A DNA stretch of 64,000 nt, from the NCBI GenBank assembly GCA_016342285.1, contig JAEINQ010000004.1, positions 62,001 through 126,000 of the forward strand, given 5' to 3'. This stretch comes from Desulfobacterales bacterium. GTDB lineage: Bacteria; Desulfobacterota; Desulfobacteria; Desulfobacterales; JAEINQ01. Made by a program: the position numbers and the translations under genes. Positions 27,542-37,518 of the stretch are shown here, piece after piece. The notes beneath the pieces are model-generated. The model searched no databases. It worked only from the letters and a program-made list of their open reading frames with translations, and had not been told where the DNA came from. How positions within the stretch are numbered: the first letter of the stretch is position 1; each line of letters opens with the position of its first letter.

Positions 27542-28336
27542 ATGTGCCTGATTCTCATCGCCTTCGACTGCCACCCCCGGTACCGCCTGATCCTGGCGGC
27601 CAATCGGGATGAATTCCATGACCGGCCAACAGCGCCGGCGGCGTTCTGGACCCATGCACCCCAGGTGCTGGCAGGGCGCGATCTTCGAGGCGGCGGAACA
27701 TGGCTGGGCTTGACCCGCGGCGGACGCCTGGCCGCCGTCACCAATTACCGGGATCCGGCCTCACTGCGCGCCGACGCCCCCTCCCGGGGCGCCTTGGTCA
27801 GTGACTTTCTCACCGGCTCTTCGGACGGCCGCGGGTACCTGACGGCCCTGACAAAAAAAGGGAGTGCTTACAATGGATTCAATCTGGTGGTCTGGGACGG
27901 GGATGCGTTGACCTGGTATGCCAACCGGGGCCGGGGCATCGAAACGGTGCTGCCCGGCATTCACGGCATCAGCAATGCCCTGCTGGACACGGACTGGCCC
28001 AAGGTTGATTTGGGCATGCGCCTTATGAAACGCTGGATCGATTCATCGGACCGACCGGACACCGAGGCAGGATTCGCCCTGCTGGCAAACCGAACGCCGA
28101 CATCGGACCACCGGCTGCCGAAAACCGGCGTGGGGATAGAGTGGGAGCGGCTCCTGTCGCCCATGTTTATCACCAGCCCGATATACGGCACCCGGGCCTC
28201 GACCCTGGTATTGGTGGATCGAAAGGGAGGCATTGAGCTGGCCGAACGCAGCTTCGGCCCCGACGGCAAACCCGCCGGCCCCGACAGCGACCGGCGGTTC
28301 GCTTTCACCGTGGAGACAGAGCCGCCAGATGCGTGA
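27542..28336 (+). CDS. NRDE family protein (TANGO2-like, Ntn-hydrolase-type)
   Basis: 264 aa. It begins MCLILIAFDCHPRYRLILAA followed by NRDEF, the family hallmark, with Cys2 in place to become an N-terminal nucleophile after removal of Met. Other conserved parts are AGRDLRGGGTWLGLTRGGR with LAAVTNYRDP, and NGFNLVVWDGD...YANRG...GISNALLDT. TANGO2 homologues exist from bacteria to man; heme handling and coenzyme A-related roles have been proposed, without agreement. It is the only gene on its strand in this stretch. Function beyond the family is unknown. Confidence 0.88.
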   Translation: MCLILIAFDCHPRYRLILAANRDEFHDRPTAPAAFWTHAPQVLAGRDLRGGGTWLGLTRGGRLAAVTNYRDPASLRADAPSRGALVSDFLTGSSDGRGYLTALTKKGSAYNGFNLVVWDGDALTWYANRGRGIETVLPGIHGISNALLDTDWPKVDLGMRLMKRWIDSSDRPDTEAGFALLANRTPTSDHRLPKTGVGIEWERLLSPMFITSPIYGTRASTLVLVDRKGGIELAERSFGPDGKPAGPDSDRRFAFTVETEPPDA

Positions 28337-28612
28337 AAAACACTCACAAAGAAGATTTTAAGACTTCTAAGGAAGCGTGCCCGTTTTTTCATTAACCACG
28401 AAGAGCACGAAGTACACGAAGCTGAAATCATTATATATTATTAAACCTTTCGTGTCCTTCGTGGTTAAAAAGACGTTTTTTCGGGACTGTCAACTTTTGA
28501 TCACATCCAATTTTAGTTCTCTTTAGTCACTTGCCAAAAGTCGTCCCGGTATGGCCAATGGTCCCTCACCGCACCCTCGGGACAAGGATTCCAACTGCGA
28601 AACCGAACCGAC
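28337..28612. repeat. Spacer with an ACGAAG inverted repeat and module C
   Basis: TTAACCACGAAGAGCACGAA near 28393 is inverted against TTCGTGTCCTTCGTGGTTAA ending near 28468, giving a hairpin between the convergent NRDE and DHH genes that could end both transcripts. Beyond it, 28535-28600 carries a degenerate copy of module C (CGGTATGGCCAATGG...CTGCGAA). Confidence 0.6.
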
Positions 28613-29536
28613 TCAGGCCGCTTTGATGGCACCCAGAATCTCCGTTAATGTCGCGTCTGCCTGGTCGTAAGGCACCTGGCAGGTCCCGACCTTTTGGTGC
28701 CCCCCCCCGCCGAATCGAAGCATCAGGGAGCCGACATCCACTGTCGCGGCACGGTTTATAATGCTATATCCAACTGATATCATAGCAAATTCTTTATTTT
28801 TTCCATCCATGATGCGTACGGAAAGAGTCTGATCGGGGAAAAGCACGTATTCCATAAACCGATTCCCCGTCGGAATCTCCTGGATCCCGCGCAAATCGAG
28901 GATCAACACATCGCCGTCAACGCGGGCATGTTCCTGAATGAACGTTTTATATCGCTCGGTCTCCTGCCGGTAGTAATCCACCCGCTCGACAAAGTCGGGC
29001 ATGGCCAGAATCTCTTCGGCACTGTGGGTCCCCATGAGGCCTGGCAATTGTTTCATCAGTTCAAAATTGCTGATCGCAAAGGACCGATGGTATCCGAGCC
29101 CGGTCCTGGGGTCGGCGATAAAAGCCAGCATCATCCATCCCTGGGGGTCTAAGATATCCGCTGGGGTAAAACGGGCTGAATCGGCAATATCGACCACCAT
29201 GAGTAATTCGTCGAACTTATCCAGCCGTCCCGCGTTTTCCGATCTGTCTTTGTAATAGTTAAAAATGACCCGCGCCGCACTCGGCGCCATCTCGCTGGCA
29301 CCTTGAAACCGACCGTCGAGGTCAAGGCGCTCCTTCTCGCTGGAATGGTGGTCAAACCATAGACCGCATCCCTCCAGAAATGGAACGTTGGCCAGGACAT
29401 CGTTTTCAGAAACTTCGACCTTGCCATCCTGAATATCTTTGGGATGAACGTAGTGAACCTCATCCACGATGCCCAGTGCTTCAAGAATCGCCGCACAGAC
29501 AAGTCCATCGAAATCCGATCGGGTAATCAATCGCAT
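28613..29536 (-). CDS. DHH family phosphoesterase
   Basis: 307 aa from the ATG at 29536, which follows GGGAG at normal spacing. Metal-binding motifs are DFDG (8-11) and DHH (62-64, in WFDHHSS), with an Asp in VVDIADSARF. The C-terminal DHHA1 glycine loop is RFGGGGHQKVG. Relatives include exopolyphosphatase-like enzymes and NrnA oligoribonucleases; the present subfamily is short and its substrate is not predictable. It is transcribed alone toward the NRDE gene. Confidence 0.85.
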   Translation of the reverse strand: MRLITRSDFDGLVCAAILEALGIVDEVHYVHPKDIQDGKVEVSENDVLANVPFLEGCGLWFDHHSSEKERLDLDGRFQGASEMAPSAARVIFNYYKDRSENAGRLDKFDELLMVVDIADSARFTPADILDPQGWMMLAFIADPRTGLGYHRSFAISNFELMKQLPGLMGTHSAEEILAMPDFVERVDYYRQETERYKTFIQEHARVDGDVLILDLRGIQEIPTGNRFMEYVLFPDQTLSVRIMDGKNKEFAMISVGYSIINRAATVDVGSLMLRFGGGGHQKVGTCQVPYDQADATLTEILGAIKAA

Positions 29537-29864
29537 GGCGGTCTCCCTTCTTCTGGTTTTGTAAAGAGCCCCGGTCCAGAGGACCAAACTTTGGTTTGCC
29601 CCTGAAAGGCTCTGCCGTTGGGTGTTTGAAGTCCCTAAAATCAAGAAATTCTGCTATATCTTAGCTACAAGAGCTGGAGCAAAGCGACTCCTCAACTCTT
29701 GTCCGCCTTTTTTGGCGGATTACGCATTTCACACTTTAGCGCATTTTGGCACTTGCCGGCAATCTTATCGACATGGTCAATTGACTCTGCCCACGCCCAC
29801 AGGACGTTGCCTTGGGTCGCCCCTGATACGGATGAATCCATTTCGTTACATAAACGGCGTCATG
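29537..29864. repeat. Spacer with degenerate modular repeats
   Basis: Holds module B (GTAAAGAGCCCCGGTCCAGA, about 29560-29640), a diverged core module (AAATTCTGCTATATCTTAGC ... AGCAAAGCGACTCC, 29645-29695), a small hairpin GTCCGCC-TTTTTT-GGCGGAT near 29700 and module C (GACATGGTCAATTGACTCTG, 29768-29815). No gene. Confidence 0.6.
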
Positions 29865-31217
29865 TCAAGGGGATCCATTCTTATTCATGATTTCCCGCCA
29901 TTTTTCCAGACGCTGCCCAACCGTTTTTTCATATCCCCGGTCACTGGGGCGGTAAAACCGCCGACCCGTGAGGGCGTCGGGCAAGTGCTGCTGGGCGGCC
30001 ACGGCATCGGGATAGTCATGGGCGTAGCGGTACCCTTCGCCGTAGCCCATATCCTTCATCAGCCGGGTCGGGGCGTTTCTCAGATGCACGGGCACGGGAA
30101 GGGCTCCGGTCTGATCGATGGCCTTGCGGGTCTCACTGTAGGCGGTGTAAATGCGGTTGCTCTTGGGAGCGGTGGCCAGGTAAAGCGCGGCCTGGGCCAG
30201 GGCCAGCTCCCCTTCGGGCGGGCCAAGAAAACGGTAGGCTTCCATGGCGTTCAATGCCACGGTCAGGGCGAATGGATCGGCGTTTCCCACGTCTTCGGAG
30301 GCAAACCGCACCATTCGCCGGGCCACGTAAAACGGATCCTCACCGGCGGCGAGCATCCGTGCCAGCCAATAGAGGGCGGCGTCCGGGTCGCTCCCTCGAA
30401 GGCTTTTGTGAAGCGCACTGATGATGTTGAAGTGCTCTTCGCCGCCCTTGTCGTAGCGAAGGGCTTTTTTCTGCAGGGCCTGTTCCACCACGTCCAGAGA
30501 GATGGGTTCCCCGGTCGAACTCTCAAAGGCACTGGATTCGGCGATGGCAGCCACGATCTCCAGCCCGTTTAGGGCGCTTCGGACATCGCCGTCAGCCAGT
30601 TCGACGAGATGGTCCAGGGCCTCTTGGGAAAAACGGATGCCGGTCCCGCCCAGCCCCTGCACTTCGTCTTCCAAGGCCCGTTGCAGCACGGCTTTCATTT
30701 CCTCGTGTGCCAGCGGATGCAGGGTGATGACCCGGCACCGGGACAGCAGGGCCGGAATCACTTCAAAGGAAGGATTTTCGGTGGTGGCGCCGATCAGTGT
30801 AATGAGCCCGCTTTCCACGTGCTGGAGGAAGGCGTCCTGCTGGGCTTTGTTGAACCGGTGAATTTCGTCCACAAAGAGAACGGTGCGACGGTGATGAAGC
30901 CGGTGCTGGTCCCGGGCCGTTTCAATAACGGCCCGTATCTCCTTAACGCCGGAGAGCACGGCGGAAAAGGCGGTGAAATGACACCGCGTCTCAGCGGCCA
31001 CGATGCGCGCCAGGGTGGTTTTGCCACATCCCGGCGGCCCCCAAAGAATCATGGAAAAGATCCGATCCGCTTCCACGGCGCTTCGAATCAGGGTGCCGGG
31101 TCCCACGGCGTGAACCTGGCCGACGAATTCGCCAAGGTTGCGCGGCCGCATCCGCTCGGCCAGGGGCCGCTCCGGGGCCGTGCGCCGATGGGCGCTGTAA
31201 TCGAAGAGATCGTTCAA
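29865..31217 (-). CDS. rarA: Replication-associated recombination protein A (AAA+ ATPase)
   Basis: 450 aa, the usual size. RarA/MgsA acts at stalled replication forks. It begins MNDLFDYSAHRRTAPERPLA then ERMRPRNLGEFVGQ, the standard start. Walker A is GPPGCGKT (60-67), Walker B VLFVDEIHRFNKAQQDAFL, sensor 1 IGATTENPSFEVIPALLSRC. The C-terminal tetramer domain includes RRMVRFASEDVGNADPFAL. All motifs are intact. It is downstream of der on the same strand but about 375 bp apart. Confidence 0.95.
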   Translation of the reverse strand: MNDLFDYSAHRRTAPERPLAERMRPRNLGEFVGQVHAVGPGTLIRSAVEADRIFSMILWGPPGCGKTTLARIVAAETRCHFTAFSAVLSGVKEIRAVIETARDQHRLHHRRTVLFVDEIHRFNKAQQDAFLQHVESGLITLIGATTENPSFEVIPALLSRCRVITLHPLAHEEMKAVLQRALEDEVQGLGGTGIRFSQEALDHLVELADGDVRSALNGLEIVAAIAESSAFESSTGEPISLDVVEQALQKKALRYDKGGEEHFNIISALHKSLRGSDPDAALYWLARMLAAGEDPFYVARRMVRFASEDVGNADPFALTVALNAMEAYRFLGPPEGELALAQAALYLATAPKSNRIYTAYSETRKAIDQTGALPVPVHLRNAPTRLMKDMGYGEGYRYAHDYPDAVAAQQHLPDALTGRRFYRPSDRGYEKTVGQRLEKWREIMNKNGSP

Positions 31218-31593
31218 GCTTTTAACTCCGGCATTATAGCATTTGTCAGAAATACGTTCCGATACAGGTCAATGGACAGCCCTCACCTTCAAACTCAATA
31301 TGAGTCAGAATTGAAAGGCTCAAATGCTATAAACATTTTGTTTCGAATTCTTCTGGCGGTGCTCAATGGATTGAAACAGGGATTGTCAGCGGCAACCGGC
31401 CCGACGAGGCATTGTCAACGGCCAGCAGGTAGCAGGTGTTCAAAGGGAACAGAATTTGGACAATCCCTATAAGCCACCACTTCCAGTGATGAACCCGTAA
31501 CGGTTCACCCGTTCCGGCGCGAACAGAACAACCGTGTAAGGGTAATGTCGAATATCCAGCCGGAAAAACCCCGCCCCAAGCCGGCCCCTACCC
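31218..31593. repeat. Spacer with a reverse right-end repeat module
   Basis: No gene. At 31470-31540 is a reverse copy of the right-end module of the modular element (GCCACCACTTCCAGTGATGA ... TTCCGGCGCGAACAGAAC). A small pair ATAGCATTTGTCAG / CAAATGCTAT lies around 31234-31330. Confidence 0.5.
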
Positions 31594-33033
31594 TCACTTC
31601 GACCCCTTCCGACGCCGCTGTTTTTGGACGCGCCCTTTTTGGTCCTGCACTTTTCCTTCGCGTCTTTTTCGGCCCAGGTCGCCTTTGGGTTTTCGGCCGG
31701 CAAATTCGATTCGCCCCGTACGCTGACGAAGCAGCACCCGAATCGGGGTCTTATCCAGGCCGGTCGCCTCCCGGAACTGGTTGACCAGGAATCGCTGATA
31801 GGAAAAATGGACACCCTCGGGAAAGTTGACGAACAAAACGATGGTCGGCGGGCCGGCGGTCACCTGGGTGGCGTAGTAGAACTTGAGCCGTTTTCCGTTG
31901 TGCATGGGCGGTTCGTTCCGGTCGGTGGCCTTTTGCAGAATATTGTTCAGGCGCCCGGTGCCGATGCGGGTGTTGTACTGGGCATAGACCTCTTCCACGA
32001 GTTTGAAGATGCGGTGCACCCGCTGGCCGGTCAGGGCCGAGATGGTCATCACCGGGGCAAAATTGAGAAATTTGGCGGCATCGCGCAGTGATTCCGTAAA
32101 GGCCTTGGCGGTATGGAGGTCCTTTTCCACCAGGTCCCATTTATTGACCAGAAAGATGCAGCCGCAACCGCGCTGGTGGGCATAGCCGGCCACGGAGATA
32201 TCCTGATCGGTCACCCCTTCGTCGGCGTCAACGACAATCAGGGCCACATCACAGCGATCCAGGCTTCTGAGTGCCTTGATGATGGAAAATTTCTCCAGTT
32301 TCCTGGAGACCTTGCCCTTTCGGCGAATGCCGGCGGTGTCGATGAGCAGAAAGCCGCGGTCGCCCGCACGGCAGATCGAATCGATGGCATCCCGGGTGGT
32401 TCCCGGCACGTCACTGACCAGCAGCCGCTCCTCGCCCAGGATTTTGTTGATCAGCGATGACTTGCCGGCATTGGGCCTTCCGACCACGGCCACGCGGATC
32501 AGATCCTCCTGGGGTTCCGGCTCAGACTCGGGCAGGGTCTTGATCAACTGGTCGAGGAAATCGGGGACCCCGTATCCGTGCTCGGCGGAGATCGGGTAGA
32601 GGGTCTCGATGCCAAGTCCGTGGAATTCGTAGAGGTGCGCCTCCATCGTTTCGCCGTCAATCTTATTGACCACGAAGAAAACCGGTTTGGTCTGGGTCCG
32701 CAGGAGCTGGACCATTTCCCGGTCGTAAGGCGACACCCCGGCCCGACCATCAAGCATCAGCACCACGGCATCGGCGTCGTTGATGGCCATATGAACCTGC
32801 TGGCGAATCTGGGTGGCAAACGCATCTTCGTCCGGCTCGGCAAAGCCGCCGGTGTCCACCAGGGTAAAGAGCCGGTCGTCCCAGGCAGCGTCCAGGTAGA
32901 TGCGGTCCCGGGTCACCCCCGGAAAATTGTCCACCAGGGCGTCCCGGCTTCGGGTCACCCGGTTAAAAAGGGTCGATTTGCCCACATTGGGCCGGCCGAC
33001 AATGGTCACGATCGGTTTGGCGGACACGGGCAC
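31594..33033 (-). CDS. der: Ribosome biogenesis GTPase Der (EngA)
   Basis: 479 aa. Der is a double-GTPase needed for 50S assembly. The first G domain has GRPNVGKS (about 13-20), DTGG and NKID; the second has GRPNAGKS (about 185), DTAG and NKWD. The KH-like C-terminal domain follows ([20 protein letters not shown]). A long basic tail of about 40 residues ([20 protein letters not shown] and beyond) extends past the domain and probably contacts rRNA. Intact and typical. Confidence 0.96.
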   Translation of the reverse strand: MPVSAKPIVTIVGRPNVGKSTLFNRVTRSRDALVDNFPGVTRDRIYLDAAWDDRLFTLVDTGGFAEPDEDAFATQIRQQVHMAINDADAVVLMLDGRAGVSPYDREMVQLLRTQTKPVFFVVNKIDGETMEAHLYEFHGLGIETLYPISAEHGYGVPDFLDQLIKTLPESEPEPQEDLIRVAVVGRPNAGKSSLINKILGEERLLVSDVPGTTRDAIDSICRAGDRGFLLIDTAGIRRKGKVSRKLEKFSIIKALRSLDRCDVALIVVDADEGVTDQDISVAGYAHQRGCGCIFLVNKWDLVEKDLHTAKAFTESLRDAAKFLNFAPVMTISALTGQRVHRIFKLVEEVYAQYNTRIGTGRLNNILQKATDRNEPPMHNGKRLKFYYATQVTAGPPTIVLFVNFPEGVHFSYQRFLVNQFREATGLDKTPIRVLLRQRTGRIEFAGRKPKGDLGRKRREGKVQDQKGRVQKQRRRKGSK

Positions 33034-33304
33034 TATCCTTTAATGATTATGGTGTGTTTCAAATGACTTAATGATGCTGATTGACGCAGAGACTTGTCCG
33101 CCTCTGGCGGGTTGGGCAAAAAGGCCATTTATGGATGGAAAACAGCTTGTTTTCTGGCGGGTATAGCCCATGGGCCGAAGGGTTGTCAATCGGCGAGGCG
33201 AGACGACAGACCGGCAGCACTGAAAAAGGGTCATGACCCCGACAGCGTTTCGATGGGGCCGCATCAAGCATGAAAACATCGGGTAACGGGTATGGCGCGA
33301 GCCG

Positions 33305-34081
33305 TCAGAGAAGGATCTGGCTGAGAAAGAGTTTGGTCCGATCATGCTGGGGGTTATCGAAAAACTCGTCCGGCGCGTTGCTTTCGACAATCTGGCCGTA
33401 GTCCATGAACAAAACCCGGTGGGCCACGCTTTTGGCAAATCCCATTTCATGGGTGACCACCAGCATGGTCATCCCTTCCTTGGCCAGATCGATCATCACA
33501 TCCAGCACTTCCTTGATCATTTCCGGATCCAGGGCAGAGGTCGGCTCGTCGAAGAGCATGACATTGGGAGCCATGCAAAGGCTGCGGGCAATGGCCACTC
33601 GCTGCTGCTGACCACCGGAAAGCTGGCCCGGGAATTTTTTGGCCTGTTCGGCAATCTGCACCTTTTCCAGGTAGTGCATGGCCGCCTCTTCGGCTTCCCT
33701 TTTCGGGGTTTTACGCACCCAGATCGGCCCCAGGGTCAGGTTTTCCAGAATGGTGAGATGGGGAAACAGGTTAAAATGCTGGAAGACCATACCGACTTCG
33801 GCTCGAATCTTTTCGATATTCTTGATGTCGTTGGTCAGTTCAATGCCATCGACGATAATCTTCCCCCGCTGGTGCATCTCAAGCCGGTTGATGCACCGGA
33901 TCAACGTGGACTTTCCCGACCCGGAGGGACCACAGATGACGATGCGTTCCCCGCGGGCCACTTCCAGATTGATATCCTGGAGCACATGGAAATCGCCAAA
34001 CCATTTGTGCATGCCGATGATCTCGATAATCGGTTTCTCAGCCACATTGTCCAAAACGGCACCGTTGTTTTCCTGGTTCAT
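33305..34081 (-). CDS. aapP: General amino-acid ABC transporter, ATP-binding protein
   Basis: 258 aa. It energises import of polar L-amino acids with the AapQ/AapM permeases. Motifs are Walker [10 protein letters not shown] (51-59), Q-loop [12 protein letters not shown], signature [15 protein letters not shown], Walker [13 protein letters not shown] and the H-loop VTHEMGFAK. It is the last gene of aapJ-aapQ-aapM-aapP, the standard order. It is separated from aapM by 276 bp that hold an 8-bp tandem array, so expression may differ from the rest. Confidence 0.93.
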   Translation of the reverse strand: MNQENNGAVLDNVAEKPIIEIIGMHKWFGDFHVLQDINLEVARGERIVICGPSGSGKSTLIRCINRLEMHQRGKIIVDGIELTNDIKNIEKIRAEVGMVFQHFNLFPHLTILENLTLGPIWVRKTPKREAEEAAMHYLEKVQIAEQAKKFPGQLSGGQQQRVAIARSLCMAPNVMLFDEPTSALDPEMIKEVLDVMIDLAKEGMTMLVVTHEMGFAKSVAHRVLFMDYGQIVESNAPDEFFDNPQHDRTKLFLSQILL

Positions 34082-34194
34082 GAATCGCTCTCTTTGAAAT
34101 TTCGCAAAATGTCAATGACGGGTTGTCTTCGTCTTTGCCGGACCTCAAAAATACCGGGTTAGCAGCCATATTCGGTTCTTCTCTGAATTCGTCT

Positions 34195-34355
34195 GGCCCT
34201 CGACCCCTCGACCCCTCGACCCCTCGAACCCTCGAACCCTCGAACCCTCGACCCCTCGAACCCTCGAACCCTTCGACCCCTCGACCCCTCGAACCCCTCG
34301 AACCCTTCGACCCCTCGACCCCTCGACCCCTCGAACCCTCGAACCCTCGAACCCT
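34195..34355. repeat. Tandem array of an 8-bp CCCTCGAA/CCCTCGAC unit
   Basis: About 20 copies of CCCTCGAA, CCCCTCGA and CCCTTCGA variants fill the spacer between aapM and aapP and end three bases before the aapM stop. The unit length of 8 bp with single-base variation is like the other arrays in this window, but with a different core word. Confidence 0.9.
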
Positions 34356-34357
34356 TA

Positions 34358-35449
34358 TTAAAGCCCCGTATCCAGTTCCCGTTCCAGCCGTCGGCTGTAG
34401 TTGGACATGAAAAAGCAACAGACAAAGTAGATCAACGCGATAAAAATATAGGCTTCCGTGCTGTATCCCATCCATTTGGGATCCGACAGTACCGACTGGG
34501 TCGTTTTCAACAGGTCATACAGGGCAATGATCACCACCAATGACGTGTCTTTAAAGGCGGAGATCAGGATGCTGACCGTCGGGGGGATCACGATCTTCAG
34601 CGCCTGGGGCAAAATGACCAGCCGCATGGTCTGGTAGTAGTTTAATCCCAGGGAATCGGCCGCCTCATATTGCCCCTTGTTCATCCCCTGCAGCCCCCCC
34701 CGAACCACTTCGGCAATATAGGCTGCGGTAAATAAAATAATGGCCACCTGGGCACGAAGAATCTTGTTGAACGTCACGCCTTCGGGCAAAAGCAGCGGAA
34801 ATACCACCGAAGACATGAACAGCAGGCTGATGAGCGGAACGCCCCGAATGAGTTCGATGTAGATGATGCACAGGGATTTGACAACGGGGAGCCGGGACTG
34901 GCGTCCCAGTGCGAGGATGACCCCCAGCGGATAGGCGGCGGTCAGGCCGAACACGCTCAGGATCAGGGTCAGGGGAAGCCCGCCCCACTGGGTGCTTTCC
35001 ACCGCATCCAGGCCGAAAAGACCGCCTTTCATCAGCAGACCCATGACAAAGAGGCCGATCAGCCAGGCCCAGGTCAGTGATTTCTTCCAGTGTTTTCGAT
35101 CCTGGCTGTAGAAGAGCAGGCCGACCAGCATCACCATGGCCAGCAGGGGCCGCCACTGAAGATCATGGGGAAAAAAGCCGAAGGTAATAAACCGGATATT
35201 GGCGGGAATGATCGACCAGCAGGCCCCTTCACTGGAGCGGCATACGTCGCTTGCCGTCATCCAGTTGGCCTTGATAAAGGCCCAGTTGATAAACGGAGGA
35301 AGCGTCTTGCCCAAGACATACAAGGTCACAAGGGTCAGCAGGGAATTGAACCAACCGTTGAAAAGGTTTTGTCGAATCCAACCGATCGCCCCGATGCTGG
35401 AGACCGGCGGCCTGATCTTTTCATTGATCGTTTGTGAATGGTCGTTCAT
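34358..35449 (-). CDS. aapM: General amino-acid ABC transporter permease
   Basis: 363 aa. The N-terminal part has a long extension with membrane segments (GWFNSLLTLVTLYVLGKTLP) and a periplasmic stretch with two Cys (DVCRSSEGACWSI), as is usual for AapM/BztC. The HisM-type permease domain occupies about 155-360. Its EAA loop is GMNKGQYEAADSLGLNYYQT then LPQALKIVIPPTVS. It pairs with AapQ in the membrane. Confidence 0.93.
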   Translation of the reverse strand: MNDHSQTINEKIRPPVSSIGAIGWIRQNLFNGWFNSLLTLVTLYVLGKTLPPFINWAFIKANWMTASDVCRSSEGACWSIIPANIRFITFGFFPHDLQWRPLLAMVMLVGLLFYSQDRKHWKKSLTWAWLIGLFVMGLLMKGGLFGLDAVESTQWGGLPLTLILSVFGLTAAYPLGVILALGRQSRLPVVKSLCIIYIELIRGVPLISLLFMSSVVFPLLLPEGVTFNKILRAQVAIILFTAAYIAEVVRGGLQGMNKGQYEAADSLGLNYYQTMRLVILPQALKIVIPPTVSILISAFKDTSLVVIIALYDLLKTTQSVLSDPKWMGYSTEAYIFIALIYFVCCFFMSNYSRRLERELDTGL

Positions 35450-36141
35450 GGGCTCACTATATCATCAAAATGGATGGTCTCGTAAAAAAGCGGTTTCAGG
35501 CCGCGAACGGCCATATATCTGAAAGGAACTGTCCGTCATTCCCGCGTAGGCGGGAATCCAGTGATTTCAAAAGAGTCTGGATGCCTGCCTGCGCAGAGCC
35601 TGCCCCTGCGAAGGCAGGGGAATGACGCCATATGTGGCTTTTCAGCTCTGAATTCATATTGTTATCGGGCGTCATCGGAAGCTACTTCCTTAGAAGTACG
35701 AATTTACCACAAAGACACAAAGTTAACACACTAAGTGAGCCTCCACCCGCAGAGCGGGTGGCCTTAAGAGGCCCTCCAAAGGAGGGCTTAATGTCCAATA
35801 TCCAATTTTCAATTCTCAATGTTCAAGGAAGGTATTCTGCCATTTTAGCCTTTAAAAAAACTGGCAGAGCGAAGCGATTCAACACTTGAGCATTAGATAT
35901 TGAGTATTGGAAATTCACGGTAGCCGTTCTCGCCGGGACGGCGAGAACCTCTTCCGGTCCACCACTTGAAGTGGTGGTTTAATGCCAGAATTATCTGATC
36001 TTTTCTTTGTGATCGTTGTGTGGTTTCAAATGACTTTTTACGGGTCTGTCAAAATTAGGGCAACGCCGCGCTTCATAAACATGCGTCACCTTGCTCTTCC
36101 CAAGCGGCGAAGCCGCGCTTCATAAACGTGCGCCAGCACGT
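35450..36141. repeat. Repeat-rich spacer between aapQ and aapM
   Basis: A gene-free 690-bp gap inside the aap operon. It holds a CATTCCCGCGTAGGCGGGAA hairpin with partner GGCAGGGGAATGACG (35537-35628), a common bacterial dispersed repeat. Next come an ACCACAAAGACACAAAG word (35705), a full modular element (35739-35992), and two direct copies of CCGCGCTTCATAAAC (36068 and 36115). A small AAACGTGCGCCAGCACGTTT hairpin lies just after the aapQ stop, near 36125-36144. Confidence 0.7.
35739..35992 (+). repeat. Modular intergenic element (most complete copy)
   Basis: Left module CCACCCGCAGAGCGGGTGG (hairpin, 35743-35761), CCTCCAAAGGAGG hairpin, word block CCAATATCCAATTTTCAATT, core module ATTCTGCCATTTTAGCC ... 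CTGGCAGAGCGAAGCGATTC, complementary block TTGAGCATTAGATATTGAGT, then GCCGTTCTCGCCGGGACGGC and CCACCACTTGAAGTGGTGG hairpins. The two word blocks are complementary, so the whole element can form a large branched hairpin. Confidence 0.75.
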
Positions 36142-37338
36142 TTATCGTTCCACCAATTTTATTTTTTTATTGTACCAGTTCATAAAGGCCGAGGTCAGCA
36201 GGCTCAAGACCAGATAAACGATCATCATCAGGCCGATACCCTCGATGGCCTGTCCGGTCTGATTGATGGTGGTACCGGCCACACTGACAAAGTCGGGGTA
36301 TCCGATGGCCACGGCCAGGGAACTGTTTTTGGTCAGGTTCAACATCTGGCTGGTCAAGGGCGGAATGATCACCCGAAGGGCCTGGGGCAGAATGACCAGG
36401 TTCAGCAACTGGCCCGGTCGCAGCCCGATGGCCATGGCCGCCTCGGTCTGCCCTTTGCTCACCGACTGGATACCGGCGCGCACCACTTCGGCCACAAAAG
36501 CCGCCGTATAAAGCACCAGCCCCAGCAGCAGCGCCGTAAACTCGGGGCTGACGTTGACCCCCCCCTTAAAATTAAACCCGACCAATGCGGGGGTATCCAT
36601 GGCCGTGGGCGCCCCGGCCAACAGCCAGACCAGCATGGGAAGCCCCACAACGATGGCCACAGATGCCGAAAAGACCGGAAAGGGCAGTCCGGTATCATCC
36701 TGCCGGCGTCTGGCCCAACGGCGCATGAAATAGCTGATGAGGCAACCGGCCGCAAAGGCGATAACCATGTATTTTTGGGCTGGGTGCGATTCCGGAACGC
36801 CGAAAACCAGCCCGCGGTTGCTCAGAAAAACATGGGGCATGGGGCACAATGCCTGGTGGGGGCCCGGCAGGACATTGTAAAAGAAGGCGTACCAGAAAAA
36901 CAGCTGCAGGAGTATGGGGATGTCCTGAAGCACCTCGATGTAGACAGCGGCCATACGCGACACCAGCCAATTGGCCGAAAGCCTGGCGATGCCGATGAAG
37001 GTTCCGAGCAATACCGATAACACGACCCCGATAAACGACACGATCAGCGTGTTCAATGCGCCGACCACCAAGGCTTTTCCGTAACTGTCGGCGGCGGTAT
37101 AGGGGATGAGGGATTCACCGATCTCAAAGGCGGATTCCTTGCCCAGGAAACCGAGTCCCGTCGCGATGGATTGTCGCTCAAGGTTGGCCAGGGTGTTGGA
37201 CAACAGATAATATCCCAGCAGTGCCACGCCGGCTGCCACCCCGATCTGATACAAGATGGCCCGCTTATCCGGATCGTTAAAAAAAGGCACCGCTACTTGC
37301 GGTTGTCCGCCGGAAGTCTCTGATGTATTCTTTGGCAT
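36142..37338 (-). CDS. aapQ: General amino-acid ABC transporter permease
   Basis: 398 aa, the usual AapQ/BztB length. A cytoplasmic start (MPKNTSETSGGQPQVAVPFF) precedes the first membrane segment. The permease domain is split: segment pair near 90-135 (LNTLIVSFIGVVLSVLLGTF), a long insertion with a Gly/Pro-rich periplasmic part (150-260), then the EAA loop SVSKGQTEAAMAIGLRPGQL followed by VILPQALRVIIPPL. It is preceded by a terminator-like hairpin in the aapJ-aapQ gap and followed by a repeat-filled gap. Confidence 0.93.
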   Translation of the reverse strand: MPKNTSETSGGQPQVAVPFFNDPDKRAILYQIGVAAGVALLGYYLLSNTLANLERQSIATGLGFLGKESAFEIGESLIPYTAADSYGKALVVGALNTLIVSFIGVVLSVLLGTFIGIARLSANWLVSRMAAVYIEVLQDIPILLQLFFWYAFFYNVLPGPHQALCPMPHVFLSNRGLVFGVPESHPAQKYMVIAFAAGCLISYFMRRWARRRQDDTGLPFPVFSASVAIVVGLPMLVWLLAGAPTAMDTPALVGFNFKGGVNVSPEFTALLLGLVLYTAAFVAEVVRAGIQSVSKGQTEAAMAIGLRPGQLLNLVILPQALRVIIPPLTSQMLNLTKNSSLAVAIGYPDFVSVAGTTINQTGQAIEGIGLMMIVYLVLSLLTSAFMNWYNKKIKLVER

Positions 37339-37349
37339 GTTTTGTTCTT

Positions 37350-37400
37350 AAAAAAGCGGGCTGTCGGGTGGGCTGGTGACAACCGTCCTGCCCGACAGCC
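37350..37400 (-). terminator. Terminator-like hairpin ahead of aapQ (attenuator)
   Basis: On the minus strand GGCTGTCGGG (37400-37391) pairs with CCCGACAGCC (37368-37359), followed by CGC and a run of six T. This looks like a rho-independent terminator placed between aapJ and aapQ, only ~12 bases before aapQ, and would lower permease expression relative to the binding protein. Confidence 0.65.
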
Positions 37401-37518
37401 TCATGAAACATAAGGGTTGGAAAGCAAACGGTGCCCGCATTTAAGATTCGGTCCGTTAACCCGGGAAATCCGTTACCGGATCAGCAGAAACGGGTAGCCG
37501 CTGCTTTCACCCGGTTTT

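Noticed and set aside
34123..34410. Pro/Ser/Arg-rich frame at 34123-34410
   Set aside because: Translation of the 8-bp tandem array; no start signal.
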